Shown here: positions 1-6,396 of the stretch, piece after piece
Layout of the letters: the number at the start of each line of letters is the position of its first letter
Position numbering within the stretch: position 1 is the first letter of the stretch
Assembly (NCBI GenBank): GCA_021791615.1
Contig: JAJYWG010000111.1
Span: 1 to 7,156 of the forward strand
Origin: Actinomycetes bacterium
Lineage (GTDB): Bacteria > Actinomycetota > Acidimicrobiia > Acidimicrobiales > RAAP-2
Direction of reading: 5' to 3'
Length of the DNA stretch: 7,156 bases
Notes under the pieces: generated by a model
What the model saw: the letters and a program-made list of their open reading frames with translations, nothing else
Told to the model about the DNA's origin: nothing
The model's database searches: none
Program-made: the position numbers and the translations under genes

Positions 1-13
1 GACACCGTGGACC

Positions 14-59
14 TGTAGGGAGGCAGAAAAGATGGCGCATCGGCAAGCTACTTGGCGCC
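14..59 (+). repeat. Left terminal inverted repeat of the large element
   Basis: It starts TGTAGGGAGGC and contains ATGGC, GGCAAG and CTTGGCGCC blocks. These reappear, in the same order and spacing, in the reverse complement of 5973-6018 (38 of 46 positions identical). The terminal TGT is typical of transposon ends cut by TnsB/TniA/MuA-family enzymes. Confidence 0.92.
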
Positions 60-89
60 TGCGTGGCGCCGAGGCCGTCTACATGGCGC
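32..89 (+). promoter_or_regulatory. Four left-end transposase-binding-site candidates (core wTGGCGC)
   Basis: Four copies of a 7-mer core lie at 32-38 (ATGGCGC), 52-58 (TTGGCGC), 63-69 (GTGGCGC) and 83-89 (ATGGCGC), all in the same orientation. Copies 2 and 4 are also preceded by CTAC. The first copy begins 18 bp from the TGT tip and the next intervals are 20, 11 and 20 bp, close to whole helical turns. Known Tn7-family ends carry several such TnsB sites; the assignment here is by position and repetition, not by binding data. Confidence 0.8.
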
Positions 90-173
90 TTTCAGAGATG
101 AAATCCCATGGATGTGAACTGCCGAGCACTACCGTTGTGACGTGGCCGCGGAGCACTGCTCCTCGTAACGCCT
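90..173 (+). other. Leader between left-end repeats and tnsA
   Basis: These 84 bp precede the operon and should hold its promoter. I see no convincing -35/-10 pair; TACCGT at 130-135 fits a loose TANNNT -10 but has no good partner. A 7-bp direct repeat GAGCACT occurs at 124-130 and 151-157. No strong Shine-Dalgarno precedes the tnsA ATG. Operon transcription could instead start within the end repeats and be repressed by bound TnsB, as is known for some Tn7-family elements; that is inference only. Confidence 0.3.
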
Positions 174-890
174 ATGGGCGCCACCGCTGCTCTGGTGAGG
201 TTCCGGGACAGCGGCGGGGATGTCATTCACTCCGATCTGGCTTCGGTGTCGCCAGCGGCGTTGGCGGCTGGCCGACCGTGGCGAACGTTCCGGTGGCACC
301 ACGGTCAGGCGCACTTCTCGGGCTGGTACTGGGCGGCCACGATGCGCCGGCATGTCGTCTACGAGAGCCGCCTCGAGTTGGCCCGGTTGCTGCTGGCCGA
401 CTTCGAGCCTTCGGTGGCGACCATCGCCGCGCAGCCCTTCTATCTGACGGCGTCGGTGAACGGGAAGGAGCGGAACCATGTCCCTGACTTTCTCCTGCTT
501 GACGGTGACGGGGTGGTGAGCGTGGTGAACGTGAAGCCGGCGGATCGCCTCGCTGATGCGAAGGTGGCCGAGGCGCTCGGGTGGGCTGGTGGTGTCTTCG
601 CTGAGCGCGGCTGGTGTCACGAGATCTGGACGGGTGCTCCGGCAGTGCAGTTGTCGAACGTGCGGTTCCTTGCTGCCTATCGTGACCCGGCTCGGCTGGA
701 CTCGGCGCTGGTCTCGGCGGTGGGCGACGCGCTGGTGGGGTCGGTGCGGTTGGGCGAGATCGAGCGGGCGTGGCCGCAGTGCAGCGGCGAGGCTCGGGCC
801 GCGGCGTTGCACTTGTTGTGGCGAGGCGTGCTGCGGGCTGATCTCTCAGTGCCGCTGTCGTCGGAGACGATGCTGGAGCAGGCGGCGTGA
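174..890 (+). CDS. tnsA: TnsA-like heteromeric transposase endonuclease subunit
   Basis: A 238-residue protein predicted to cut the 5' strands at the transposon ends while TnsB cuts the 3' strands, releasing the element for cut-and-paste transposition. The restriction-enzyme-like core is readable: YESRLE (residues 63-68), then AAQPF (85-89), HVPDFLLL (102-109) and VVNVKP (117-122). The likely catalytic set is E68 (or E64), D105 and K121, matching the E-D-K arrangement of Tn7 TnsA. The remaining C-terminal half is alanine/leucine-rich and probably contacts TnsB or TnsC. ATG 174 is the first start after an in-frame TGA at 138; its ribosome site is weak, and GTG 195 is a less likely alternative. 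The stop overlaps the tnsB start by 4 nt (GTGA), implying translational coupling. The family call is firm; the end-cleavage role is inferred from family and context. Confidence 0.9.
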   Translation: MGATAALVRFRDSGGDVIHSDLASVSPAALAAGRPWRTFRWHHGQAHFSGWYWAATMRRHVVYESRLELARLLLADFEPSVATIAAQPFYLTASVNGKERNHVPDFLLLDGDGVVSVVNVKPADRLADAKVAEALGWAGGVFAERGWCHEIWTGAPAVQLSNVRFLAAYRDPARLDSALVSAVGDALVGSVRLGEIERAWPQCSGEARAAALHLLWRGVLRADLSVPLSSETMLEQAA

Positions 891-3004
891 AGGCCAGCCA
901 GACCTGGACGGTCACGGTGGGAGTGGGCTCGCGCCTTGCTCATGACGGCGAGGCGTGGACGGTGGTCGGCATGGAGGCCGGCTGCGTGGTGCTCGCCGGT
1001 CCCCGAGGAGCGTGCAAGCGGGTGCTCACCGCCACGTTGCTGGCCGGTCCGACCACCAGGGTGTTGGGGGTCCCCGAGGCCGTGCCGGAACCGATGGGCT
1101 CTGTCCTCGATGACCTGAGCGAGGTCGAGCGCACGCAGCTCGGCGAGCGTCTCGGCCATGTCCGTGAGGTGTTGACCGGGTATCGCTCCGGCAGCGCGGA
1201 GCTGGCTGAGCCCGACGAACCGCGCCCCGAATACCATCCGTCCCTCCCGCAGAAGGATCGTTACCGGACCAAGGCCGGCGAGCTCGGCGTCGGGTTGCGC
1301 ACGGTCGAGCGGTGGGTGGCGGCGTTGCGCGAGGCCGGTCCGGTTGGCCTTGTCGACGGGCGGGGCGTGCGGCCAGCCGATCCGCTCGCCGGGGTGGACG
1401 CCCGCTGGGTGGAGATGTGCCGCACGGTCTTGGCGGAGCACGTCGACGCGTCGCGCCCGACCAAGCAGCTGCTGCTCGATCGGGTGGCGGCACGGCTGGA
1501 AGCTGAGCACGGCCCCGGCGTGGTGGCGGTTCCCGGCGAGAAGAGGGCGCGGGGAGTCCTCGCCGAGCTATCCCGTGGCAGCAACGCGTTTGTCGGGGCG
1601 ACGAAGCAGAAGCGGTCGATCGCTGCGCGCCCGTCGGGGGTGTATGGCCGGTTGCGGGCGACCCGGCCGGGCGAGTACCTGCTGTTGGACACCACCCCCC
1701 TCGACGTGTTCGCCATGGAGCCGCTGACGCTGCGCTGGGTGCGCCTCGAGCTGTCGATCGCCATGGACCTGTTCTCGCGGGCTATCTGCGGGTTGCGCCT
1801 GTCGCCGATGTCGACCAAGGCGGTGGACGCCGCGGTGGTGCTGTTCGAGACGATCACCCCGGGTTCCCGGCGCTCCACCGGAACGGGGCTGTTGCCCTAC
1901 GGCGGGCTGCCCGACGTCGTCGTGGTCGACGCCGAGACGACCTGCTTCGCCAACGCCCCTGGAGCGGGCGGGAATGGCGGGTTGCCGGGGGTGGCGGCCG
2001 AGACGCTGGTGGTGGATCACGGCAAGATCTACCTGTCCGAGCATCTGTTGGGGGTGTGCGAGCGGCTCGGCATTTCGATCCAGCCGGCCCGGCCGCTCAC
2101 GCCCACGGACAAGGCGGCCTGCGAGCGGTTCTTCCGCACCCTGCGGGAGGGGCTGTTGGAGGCCCTGCCCGGCTACAAGGGCCCCGACGTCTACAGCCGC
2201 GGTGCGGATCCCGAGGGCTGCGCCTACTTCTTCGTCGACGAGCTGGAACAGATCATCCGGGAGTGGACGGCGACCATCTACCACCGCCGCCACCACGAGG
2301 GCCTGGTCGAGCCGGGCGCGCCGGGCGTGGAGCTGTCGCCGGCCGAGATGTTCGAGGCTGGCGTGGCCCGGACGGGCCGGCTGCGCATCCCCGCCCATCC
2401 GGGGCTGGTGTTCGACTTCCTGCCGAGCGCGTGGCGGACGATCCAGCACTACGGCGTCGAGGTCCACGGGCTGCGCTACAACGGCCCGGCCCTCACCCCC
2501 TACCGCAACCGCACCAGCCCCTACAACGGCATGCACTCCGGCAAGTGGCCGATCCGCTACGACCCCGACGACGTCTCGCGGGTGTACTTCTGTGACCTGG
2601 CCGACAACGCCTGGCACACCCTGGCCTGGGAGCACGCGGCGGAGGTTCCGGTGCCGTTCTCGGCCGAGACCTTGGCCTACGCCAAGCGTCTGGCGCTCGC
2701 GTCGGGCCGTCACGTCGACGAGCGCCGAGCCCTCGCCGAGCTGCTGGAGCGCTTCGACGCGGGCCTCGTGCGCAACCCGGTCGAGCGCCGTCTGGCGCTG
2801 CGGGCCTCCGAGCAGCGCCAGGCCCGGCTCGCCGCGGCGGCGGGGACCGGCGAGATGGCCGAGGTGGTGGCCCTGCCCACGGTCGCAGCGGTCACCGAGC
2901 AGATGTCACTCGCAGGCGACGACGACCGGGAAGAGGACCTCGACGACGACGCAGAGGTGAGCGACGATGAGTTCTACGCCGACGCGCTGCGGGTGATCCG
3001 ATGA
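887..3004 (+). CDS. tnsB: TnsB/TniA-like DDE transposase
   Basis: A 705-residue integrase-fold transposase that should bind the end repeats, nick the 3' ends and join them to target DNA. From the N-terminus it has a small leader domain, a helix-turn-helix around residues 126-160 (GVGLRTVERWVAALREAG), a second helical DNA-binding stretch to about 240, and the catalytic core. D268 (in LLLDTTPLD), D377 (in VVDHGKIY) and E413 (in KAACERFF) form a D,D-35-E triad; another acidic motif, VVVDAETT with D348, lies just before D377. A Mu-type C-terminal beta-barrel is suggested around VYFCDLADNAW. The last ~30 residues are strongly acidic and end in DALRVIR; in related systems the TnsB tail hooks onto TnsC, so this may be the ATPase-binding tail (inference). 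It starts at GTG 887 with GGAG 8 nt upstream, overlapping tnsA by 4 nt and tnsC by 4 nt. Length is close to Tn7 TnsB (about 700). Confidence 0.95.
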   Translation: MKASQTWTVTVGVGSRLAHDGEAWTVVGMEAGCVVLAGPRGACKRVLTATLLAGPTTRVLGVPEAVPEPMGSVLDDLSEVERTQLGERLGHVREVLTGYRSGSAELAEPDEPRPEYHPSLPQKDRYRTKAGELGVGLRTVERWVAALREAGPVGLVDGRGVRPADPLAGVDARWVEMCRTVLAEHVDASRPTKQLLLDRVAARLEAEHGPGVVAVPGEKRARGVLAELSRGSNAFVGATKQKRSIAARPSGVYGRLRATRPGEYLLLDTTPLDVFAMEPLTLRWVRLELSIAMDLFSRAICGLRLSPMSTKAVDAAVVLFETITPGSRRSTGTGLLPYGGLPDVVVVDAETTCFANAPGAGGNGGLPGVAAETLVVDHGKIYLSEHLLGVCERLGISIQPARPLTPTDKAACERFFRTLREGLLEALPGYKGPDVYSRGADPEGCAYFFVDELEQIIREWTATIYHRRHHEGLVEPGAPGVELSPAEMFEAGVARTGRLRIPAHPGLVFDFLPSAWRTIQHYGVEVHGLRYNGPALTPYRNRTSPYNGMHSGKWPIRYDPDDVSRVYFCDLADNAWHTLAWEHAAEVPVPFSAETLAYAKRLALASGRHVDERRALAELLERFDAGLVRNPVERRLALRASEQRQARLAAAAGTGEMAEVVALPTVAAVTEQMSLAGDDDREEDLDDDAEVSDDEFYADALRVIR

Positions 3005-4146
3005 GCAGCGCCGAGGGTGCCGTGGCAGTGGTCGAGGACGACCGGGACTGGAATCCCTCCACCAAGACCGGCTGGTTCGCCATGGCCGACACCCCGCCCC
3101 GACCGCGTCCGAAATCGGCCACCGACGGCGAGCTGGCGGCGATGACGCCCCGGGATCGTCTCGTCTACGACCACGCCCGAGCCGCCTGGCACGCCAACAT
3201 CGGTCCGATCCGCACGCCGGGGATCGAGGCTCTGTTCGAGACCTTGGAGGAGATCGTCGGTGCCAACCGCCAAGACGGCGACAAGGTGAAGCCCGCCGTC
3301 GTGCTCGACGCCCTGCCCGGCCTGGGCAAGACGACTGCGGCGCTGGCCTTCGGGCAAGCCTTCCACCGCAGCGAGATCGCCTGTTACGGGGAGAGGGTCG
3401 CCGTCTCGGGCGGGCACTGGCAGCGCATCCCGGTCGTCTATCTCGGGCTCACCTCCAACACGACGATGCGGTCCTTGAACGCCATGCTCTGCCGCTTCTA
3501 CGGGCTGCCCGGCGCGGAGCGGGGCAACGCCGATTGGCTGGCGAACAGGGCGGCGGAGTGCGTCGCCAACTGCAAGACCCGTCTCGTGATCGTGGATGAC
3601 GTCCACTTCCTCGACGTCAACCGCCGTGACGGCCGCGAGGTCGCCAACCATTTCAAGTGGCTGGCCAACACCTTCCCGGTCACCTTCTTCTTCGTTGGCG
3701 TCGGACTACGCGCCCGGGGACTGCTCGACGAAGGGCTGTGCGGCGCCGACGCGGCGTTCTCCCAGACGGCCCGGCGCTGGAGCGTGGCCAGCCTCGACCC
3801 CTTCGAGATCGCCACCAAGGCGGGCCGGGCGACCTGGCGGCAGCTGCTGCTCGGCATCGAACGCGAGCTGGTCCTCGCCAACGCCTACCGGGGCATGGTC
3901 GCCCGCGACCTGTCGGAGTATCTGTTCGCTCGCTCCAGCGGGCACTTCGCCTCGCTCATGTCGCTCGTCGCCCGCGGCTGCTACCGGGCGGTCAAGACCC
4001 GAACCGAAGCCTTGAGCGTCGAGCTGCTCGACGCCGTGCGCATCGACCAGGCCGCCGAGACGGCCCGAGAACACCTGCACGCCGCGCTCGTCGCCGGGCT
4101 GCTGCCTGCCGGCACCGGTCCGACACGACGGGAGGGGGCCGCATGA
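3001..4146 (+). CDS. tnsC: TnsC/TniB-like AAA+ transposition ATPase
   Basis: A 381-residue ATPase expected to polymerise on target DNA and link target recognition by TniQ to the TnsA-TnsB transposase. Walker A is DALPGLGKTT (residues 103-112, K110, T111). Walker B is LVIVDDVHFL (195-204) with D199 and D200. The following strand, PVTFFFVGVGL, is in the sensor-1 position. Two details depart from the usual pattern: the first Walker A glycine is alanine (A104), and the usual Asp-Glu of Walker B is Asp-Asp. The helical lid follows at about 250-345, with DLSEYLFARSSGHFASL resembling the sensor-2 region of TniB proteins. The start ATG overlaps the tnsB stop (ATGA), and the stop overlaps the tniQ start in the same way. 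Activity is likely, because Asp-Asp Walker B boxes exist in active P-loop proteins, but this is not proven by sequence. Confidence 0.93.
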   Translation: MSSAEGAVAVVEDDRDWNPSTKTGWFAMADTPPRPRPKSATDGELAAMTPRDRLVYDHARAAWHANIGPIRTPGIEALFETLEEIVGANRQDGDKVKPAVVLDALPGLGKTTAALAFGQAFHRSEIACYGERVAVSGGHWQRIPVVYLGLTSNTTMRSLNAMLCRFYGLPGAERGNADWLANRAAECVANCKTRLVIVDDVHFLDVNRRDGREVANHFKWLANTFPVTFFFVGVGLRARGLLDEGLCGADAAFSQTARRWSVASLDPFEIATKAGRATWRQLLLGIERELVLANAYRGMVARDLSEYLFARSSGHFASLMSLVARGCYRAVKTRTEALSVELLDAVRIDQAAETAREHLHAALVAGLLPAGTGPTRREGAA

Positions 4147-5870
4147 CCGTGCGTCTGCCGTTCACCCTCACCCCCCACGAGGGCCAAGACCTCACCGCCT
4201 GGATCTGCGCATACGCCACCCATCTCGACGTCACCGCCTCCGAGCTGGCCGACGCTCTCGGCCTGCCCGACCAACTTCCCCGAACCGGCGGTGGTGTCCT
4301 GCTCGACGACCGCCACATCGAGACCATCGCGACGGCCTCTGGTCTTTCGGTCATCGCTATCGAGGCCATGTGCTCGGCTATCCCGCGCAGCGTGCCGGCT
4401 GCCCACGGAGGCGTCTTGAGCGTCGTCGAACGGCTCCGCCAGGCCACCACGCTGTCCCCGCGGGAGCGCCTGCAACAGGCCACCACCATGCATCATCGTC
4501 GGACTACCACTACCAAGACTGACCCGGCAATCGAACGCGCTGGTCGGCTACCCGATCAAGTGTGGCCGGCCTGGGCCATCCGTCTCGTTGACGACGACGC
4601 CTTCGAGGCGACCACCTTCGGTCCCTCGATGCTCGCCGCCTTGCTCCTGCCCCACAGCGACCTTCCCCTGAAACACCTCGCCGCACTGGTCGGCGAAGCG
4701 GTGCAGCCCGCCACCGTCGCCTTCCACCTGCGCAAGGTCCTCCAGGTCACCAACACGGCCGCCCCTCTGCAGATCCTCACCGAGCTGGCCTTCGCCGTCG
4801 ATACCCACGACCTGCCCATCGACTACGCCCGCCGCCGTCGGATCGTTGCTGACGTCGAGCTCATCGATGCCCGCACCTGGGCCGGGCTCGCCCGAGCCGC
4901 CGACGCTCGAAGCGGGAGAGACCGACGCGCCCGCTTCGCCGGCAGATACCTCTACGAACTGCTCACCGGCGGCAACCTCCGCCTCGCGCCCGCCCCCTAC
5001 CGCATCGACAGCGGCTTCGAGCGGATCGAGTACCACGACTTCGTCGCCGGCCTACCCCGACCCCTCGTCGACGCGCTCCACACGCACGCCCGAGAGCTAC
5101 TCGACCAAGCCGGCATCACCAGAGAACCCTTGCAATGGGAGCCGCCGACCAGCTGGGTCAGTGCCACCGACTGGCCCGGCAGCGACCCCGACCTCACCGA
5201 CCCCGAGCCCATACATGAGGCCGTGTGCTCCTGGCGGGCACGACACCGTCACGTCGCAGCGTCGCTCGGCATCTCGACCCAACACCTCCGCTACGTCATC
5301 CGCCGCCACCCACGGACCTGGTCTCGTTATCCCACCCGCCGCAAGCTGACCGCCGTCGGGTCAGCTGACGAGCACAGACCACCAGCAGTGAACACGATCT
5401 CGCTCGACCCGGACTGGCTGCGCAGTGAATACGTCACGTGGCGGCGACCCCTGCCCGACATCGCCGCCGAGCTCGGCTGCAAGACCGCCGTCCTCAAGGT
5501 CTTCGCCCACCAGCACCACATCCCGCTACGGCGCCGCTCCGGCCCCGACGGGTTCGCCCACCTCGACCTCCCCGGCGTTCACCCCTCCCAGGTCCCCGAA
5601 CCACTGCGATCCGTGCTCGTTGGACGAGACACCCGCCAGCGTCTCTCCCGCTTCGTCATCCTCGCCAAGCACGCCAGCCTCAACCAGGCCGCCCAAGCCC
5701 TCGGCGTGCACCAGTGCACGCTCACCAGCCAACTCCAACAACTCGAACGCGCCTGCGGCGGCCTGCTTCTCTACCGCCACCCACGCCCCCAACCCGTCGG
5801 CCCGCTCACCCCCCTCGGCGAGCAACTGCACCGTCAGGTGATCGACCACCTCCACGACACAGCCGCATGA
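4143..5870 (+). CDS. tniQ: TniQ-like target-selection protein with C-terminal LysR-type HTH
   Basis: A 575-residue protein, probably the DNA-binding target selector of the element (TniQ/TnsD role). The N-terminus, LPFTLTPHEGQDLTAWICAY at residues 5-24, resembles the opening of TniQ domains (LP..P..gE.l.sWl). No CxxC or CxxH zinc knuckles are present; the few cysteines are isolated. The middle (about 141-330) is helical and unassigned. Three DNA-binding-like helical units follow: one near 359-393 (VAASLGISTQHLRYVIRRH), one near 429-460 (LPDIAAELGCKTAVLKVF), and a LysR-type winged helix at about 500-560 (SLNQAAQALGVHQCTLTSQL, then LERACGG and a terminal wing). The LysR effector-binding domain is absent. 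I chose ATG 4143 because it overlaps the tnsC stop by 4 nt like the other junctions; the same frame is open far upstream, but only as a shadow of tnsC. It is the last gene before the right end. TniQ identity is inferred from the N-terminus, the HTH units and gene order. Confidence 0.82.
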   Translation: MTVRLPFTLTPHEGQDLTAWICAYATHLDVTASELADALGLPDQLPRTGGGVLLDDRHIETIATASGLSVIAIEAMCSAIPRSVPAAHGGVLSVVERLRQATTLSPRERLQQATTMHHRRTTTTKTDPAIERAGRLPDQVWPAWAIRLVDDDAFEATTFGPSMLAALLLPHSDLPLKHLAALVGEAVQPATVAFHLRKVLQVTNTAAPLQILTELAFAVDTHDLPIDYARRRRIVADVELIDARTWAGLARAADARSGRDRRARFAGRYLYELLTGGNLRLAPAPYRIDSGFERIEYHDFVAGLPRPLVDALHTHARELLDQAGITREPLQWEPPTSWVSATDWPGSDPDLTDPEPIHEAVCSWRARHRHVAASLGISTQHLRYVIRRHPRTWSRYPTRRKLTAVGSADEHRPPAVNTISLDPDWLRSEYVTWRRPLPDIAAELGCKTAVLKVFAHQHHIPLRRRSGPDGFAHLDLPGVHPSQVPEPLRSVLVGRDTRQRLSRFVILAKHASLNQAAQALGVHQCTLTSQLQQLERACGGLLLYRHPRPQPVGPLTPLGEQLHRQVIDHLHDTAA

Positions 5871-5895
5871 CACCAACCGACCATGCCGAAAGAAA

Positions 5896-6000
5896 GCGCC
5901 AACTTCAGTGCTCCACAGCGACCAACGGCCCGAGCCGTCCACCCGGGCCAGACCGCGTTTCCGCAGGAATCGGGCGCCAAGAACCTTGCCAAAGTGCCAT
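5896..6000 (-). promoter_or_regulatory. Right-end transposase-binding-site candidates (core TTGGCGC, inverted)
   Basis: On the minus strand, copies of the left-end core lie at 5994-6000 (reads ATGGCAC), 5974-5980 (TTGGCGC) and 5896-5902 (TTGGCGC). The outermost ends 18 bp from the tip, as on the left, and the next is 20 bp further in. The third is 78 bp deeper. The right end therefore has fewer, more widely spaced sites than the left, giving the element the end asymmetry known from Tn7-type transposons. Binding itself is inferred. Confidence 0.75.
5927..5949 (+). terminator. Possible stem-loop after tniQ
   Basis: GGCCCG (5927-5932) and CGGGCC (5944-5949) could pair as a 6-bp GC stem with an 11-nt loop, 56 nt after the tniQ stop. 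No real T-run follows, so an intrinsic terminator is only a weak possibility. Confidence 0.2.
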
Positions 6001-6018
6001 CTTTCCAGCCTTCCTACA
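5973..6018 (-). repeat. Right terminal inverted repeat of the large element
   Basis: Its reverse complement starts TGTAGGAAGGC and matches 38 of 46 positions of the left end at 14-59. Conserved blocks are the tip, AAAGATGGC, GGCAAG and CTTGGCGCC. Confidence 0.92.
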
Positions 6019-6029
6019 GCGGCTGTAGG
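6013..6029. repeat. 17-bp perfect palindrome at the junction of two element ends
   Basis: CCTACAGC-G-GCTGTAGG is self-complementary. It arises where the right tip of the large element (...CCTACA, ending 6018) and the left tip of the small one (TGTAGG..., starting 6024) face each other across the 5-bp spacer GCGGC. Confidence 0.9.
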
Positions 6030-6049
6030 GAGGCCGGATTCATGTCGGT
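6024..6049 (+). repeat. Left terminal inverted repeat of the miniature element
   Basis: The first 11 bases are identical to the large element's left tip. Against the reverse complement of 6371-6396, the outer 8 bp (TGTAGGGA) and the inner TGTCGGT block match, with partial agreement between. Confidence 0.85.
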
Positions 6050-6099
6050 TGGGCCCGCAACTTGTCGGTGGCGCGTCGGTTCGGCCGGCTTCTTGTCGG
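6042..6099 (+). promoter_or_regulatory. Four left-end binding-site candidates of the miniature element (core wTGTCGG)
   Basis: Copies lie at 6042-6048 (ATGTCGG), 6062-6068 (TTGTCGG), 6073-6079 (GCGTCGG, weaker) and 6093-6099 (TTGTCGG). Offsets of 18, then 20, 11 and 20 bp equal those in the large element, and the weaker copy is the third, as there. Relative to the TTGGCGC core, the fourth and seventh bases differ. Confidence 0.8.
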
Positions 6100-6282
6100 T
6101 CGCAATCGGCCATCCGCCGACCGCCGTCGGCTTCCGACGCGCGTCGCTCCGCCCCTCACGGCGGCGGTCACCAGCCGTTTCGCGACCCGCCGTCACTTGG
6201 GAAGCAGCGATCGCGGCCCGAACGTTGCCCACGCCAATCTCATGACCGCCAGGAGACCGTTCTCGCCCATGACCCGAAGAAA

Positions 6283-6378
6283 GCGACAAGTGCCGTGCCT
6301 CTCCAGCGTCAGCAACGACAGACCCGTCGCCGTGTTTCACCAGGTCGGGAGCGACAAGAAGCTAGCCACTACCGACAC
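6283..6378 (-). promoter_or_regulatory. Right-end binding-site candidates of the miniature element
   Basis: On the minus strand the copies read GTGTCGG (6372-6378), TTGTCGC (6351-6357) and TTGTCGC (6283-6289). The outermost is 18 bp from the tip; the next is 21 bp inward and the third 68 bp beyond that, compared with 20 and 78 bp in the large element. Confidence 0.75.
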
Positions 6379-6396
6379 GGTCCCCGAATCCCTACA
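6371..6396 (-). repeat. Right terminal inverted repeat of the miniature element
   Basis: Its reverse complement begins TGTAGGGATTC and contains GTGTCGGT at the same offset as ATGTCGGT in the left end. The tip is the complement of the 8-bp TGTAGGGA shared by the left ends of both elements. Confidence 0.82.

Larger units (their letters stand above)
14..6018 (+). mobile_element. Tn7-like transposon, complete, TnsA-TnsB-TnsC-TniQ, no cargo
   Basis: This is a 6005-bp element bounded by TGTAGGG on the left and CCTACA on the right, i.e. the TGT...ACA tips used by Tn7/Mu/Tn5053-type transposases. The left 46 bp (14-59) and the reverse complement of the right 46 bp (5973-6018) agree at 38 positions by hand alignment. 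All four genes read rightward as one operon that starts about 85 bp after the last left-end repeat and stops 148 bp before the right tip. Nothing else is encoded, so it is a core-only, probably autonomous element. Having both an endonuclease TnsA and a DDE TnsB predicts cut-and-paste movement, as in Tn7. The 5-bp flanks (GGACC at 9-13 and GCGGC at 6019-6023) do not match, so no target duplication supports the boundaries; these rest on the inverted repeats and the spacing of the internal sites. Confidence 0.9.
6024..6396 (+). mobile_element. Miniature (non-autonomous) Tn7-like element, 373 bp
   Basis: It starts TGTAGGGAGGC and ends CCCTACA. The left end carries four repeats of core wTGTCGG at 18 bp from the tip and then at 20, 11 and 20-bp steps, exactly the geometry of the large element's left end. 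The right end carries three inverted copies. Homology to the large element's right end reaches well inward: both have CCATG, then a purine-rich stretch running into AGAAAGCG just before the innermost site (5881-5902 versus 6267-6289). No reading frame inside looks like a protein. The interior (about 6100-6266) shows no recognisable gene. It is most simply a deletion derivative or MITE of a sister transposon. It has no matching 5-bp duplication (GCGGC at left, ACCGC at right). Confidence 0.83.

Noticed and set aside
32..487. Open frame starting within the left end
   Set aside because: It begins in the transposase-site repeats and overlaps tnsA in another frame; its product has no recognisable features.
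1568..2713. Long minus-strand open frame opposite the transposase
   Set aside because: It is the antisense shadow of a high-GC gene; the plus strand carries the recognisable DDE motifs, and the minus product resembles no family.
3657..4142. Upstream extension of the tniQ frame inside tnsC
   Set aside because: It reads as arginine/alanine-rich out-of-frame sequence, while ATG 4143 gives the TniQ-like N-terminus and a 4-nt overlap consistent with the other junctions.
5640..5870. A separate LysR-family regulator gene
   Set aside because: The HTH is in frame with and continuous with tniQ, with no start signal of its own and no effector-binding domain after it.
5871..6018. CRISPR array or CRISPR-associated transposon (CAST) signature near the right end
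   Set aside because: The repeats are short, directional end repeats without unique spacers, and no Cas protein is encoded anywhere in the window.
5883..6245. Open frame spanning the junction of the two elements
   Set aside because: It crosses both transposon tips and encodes a low-complexity product; the DNA is explained by end sequences.
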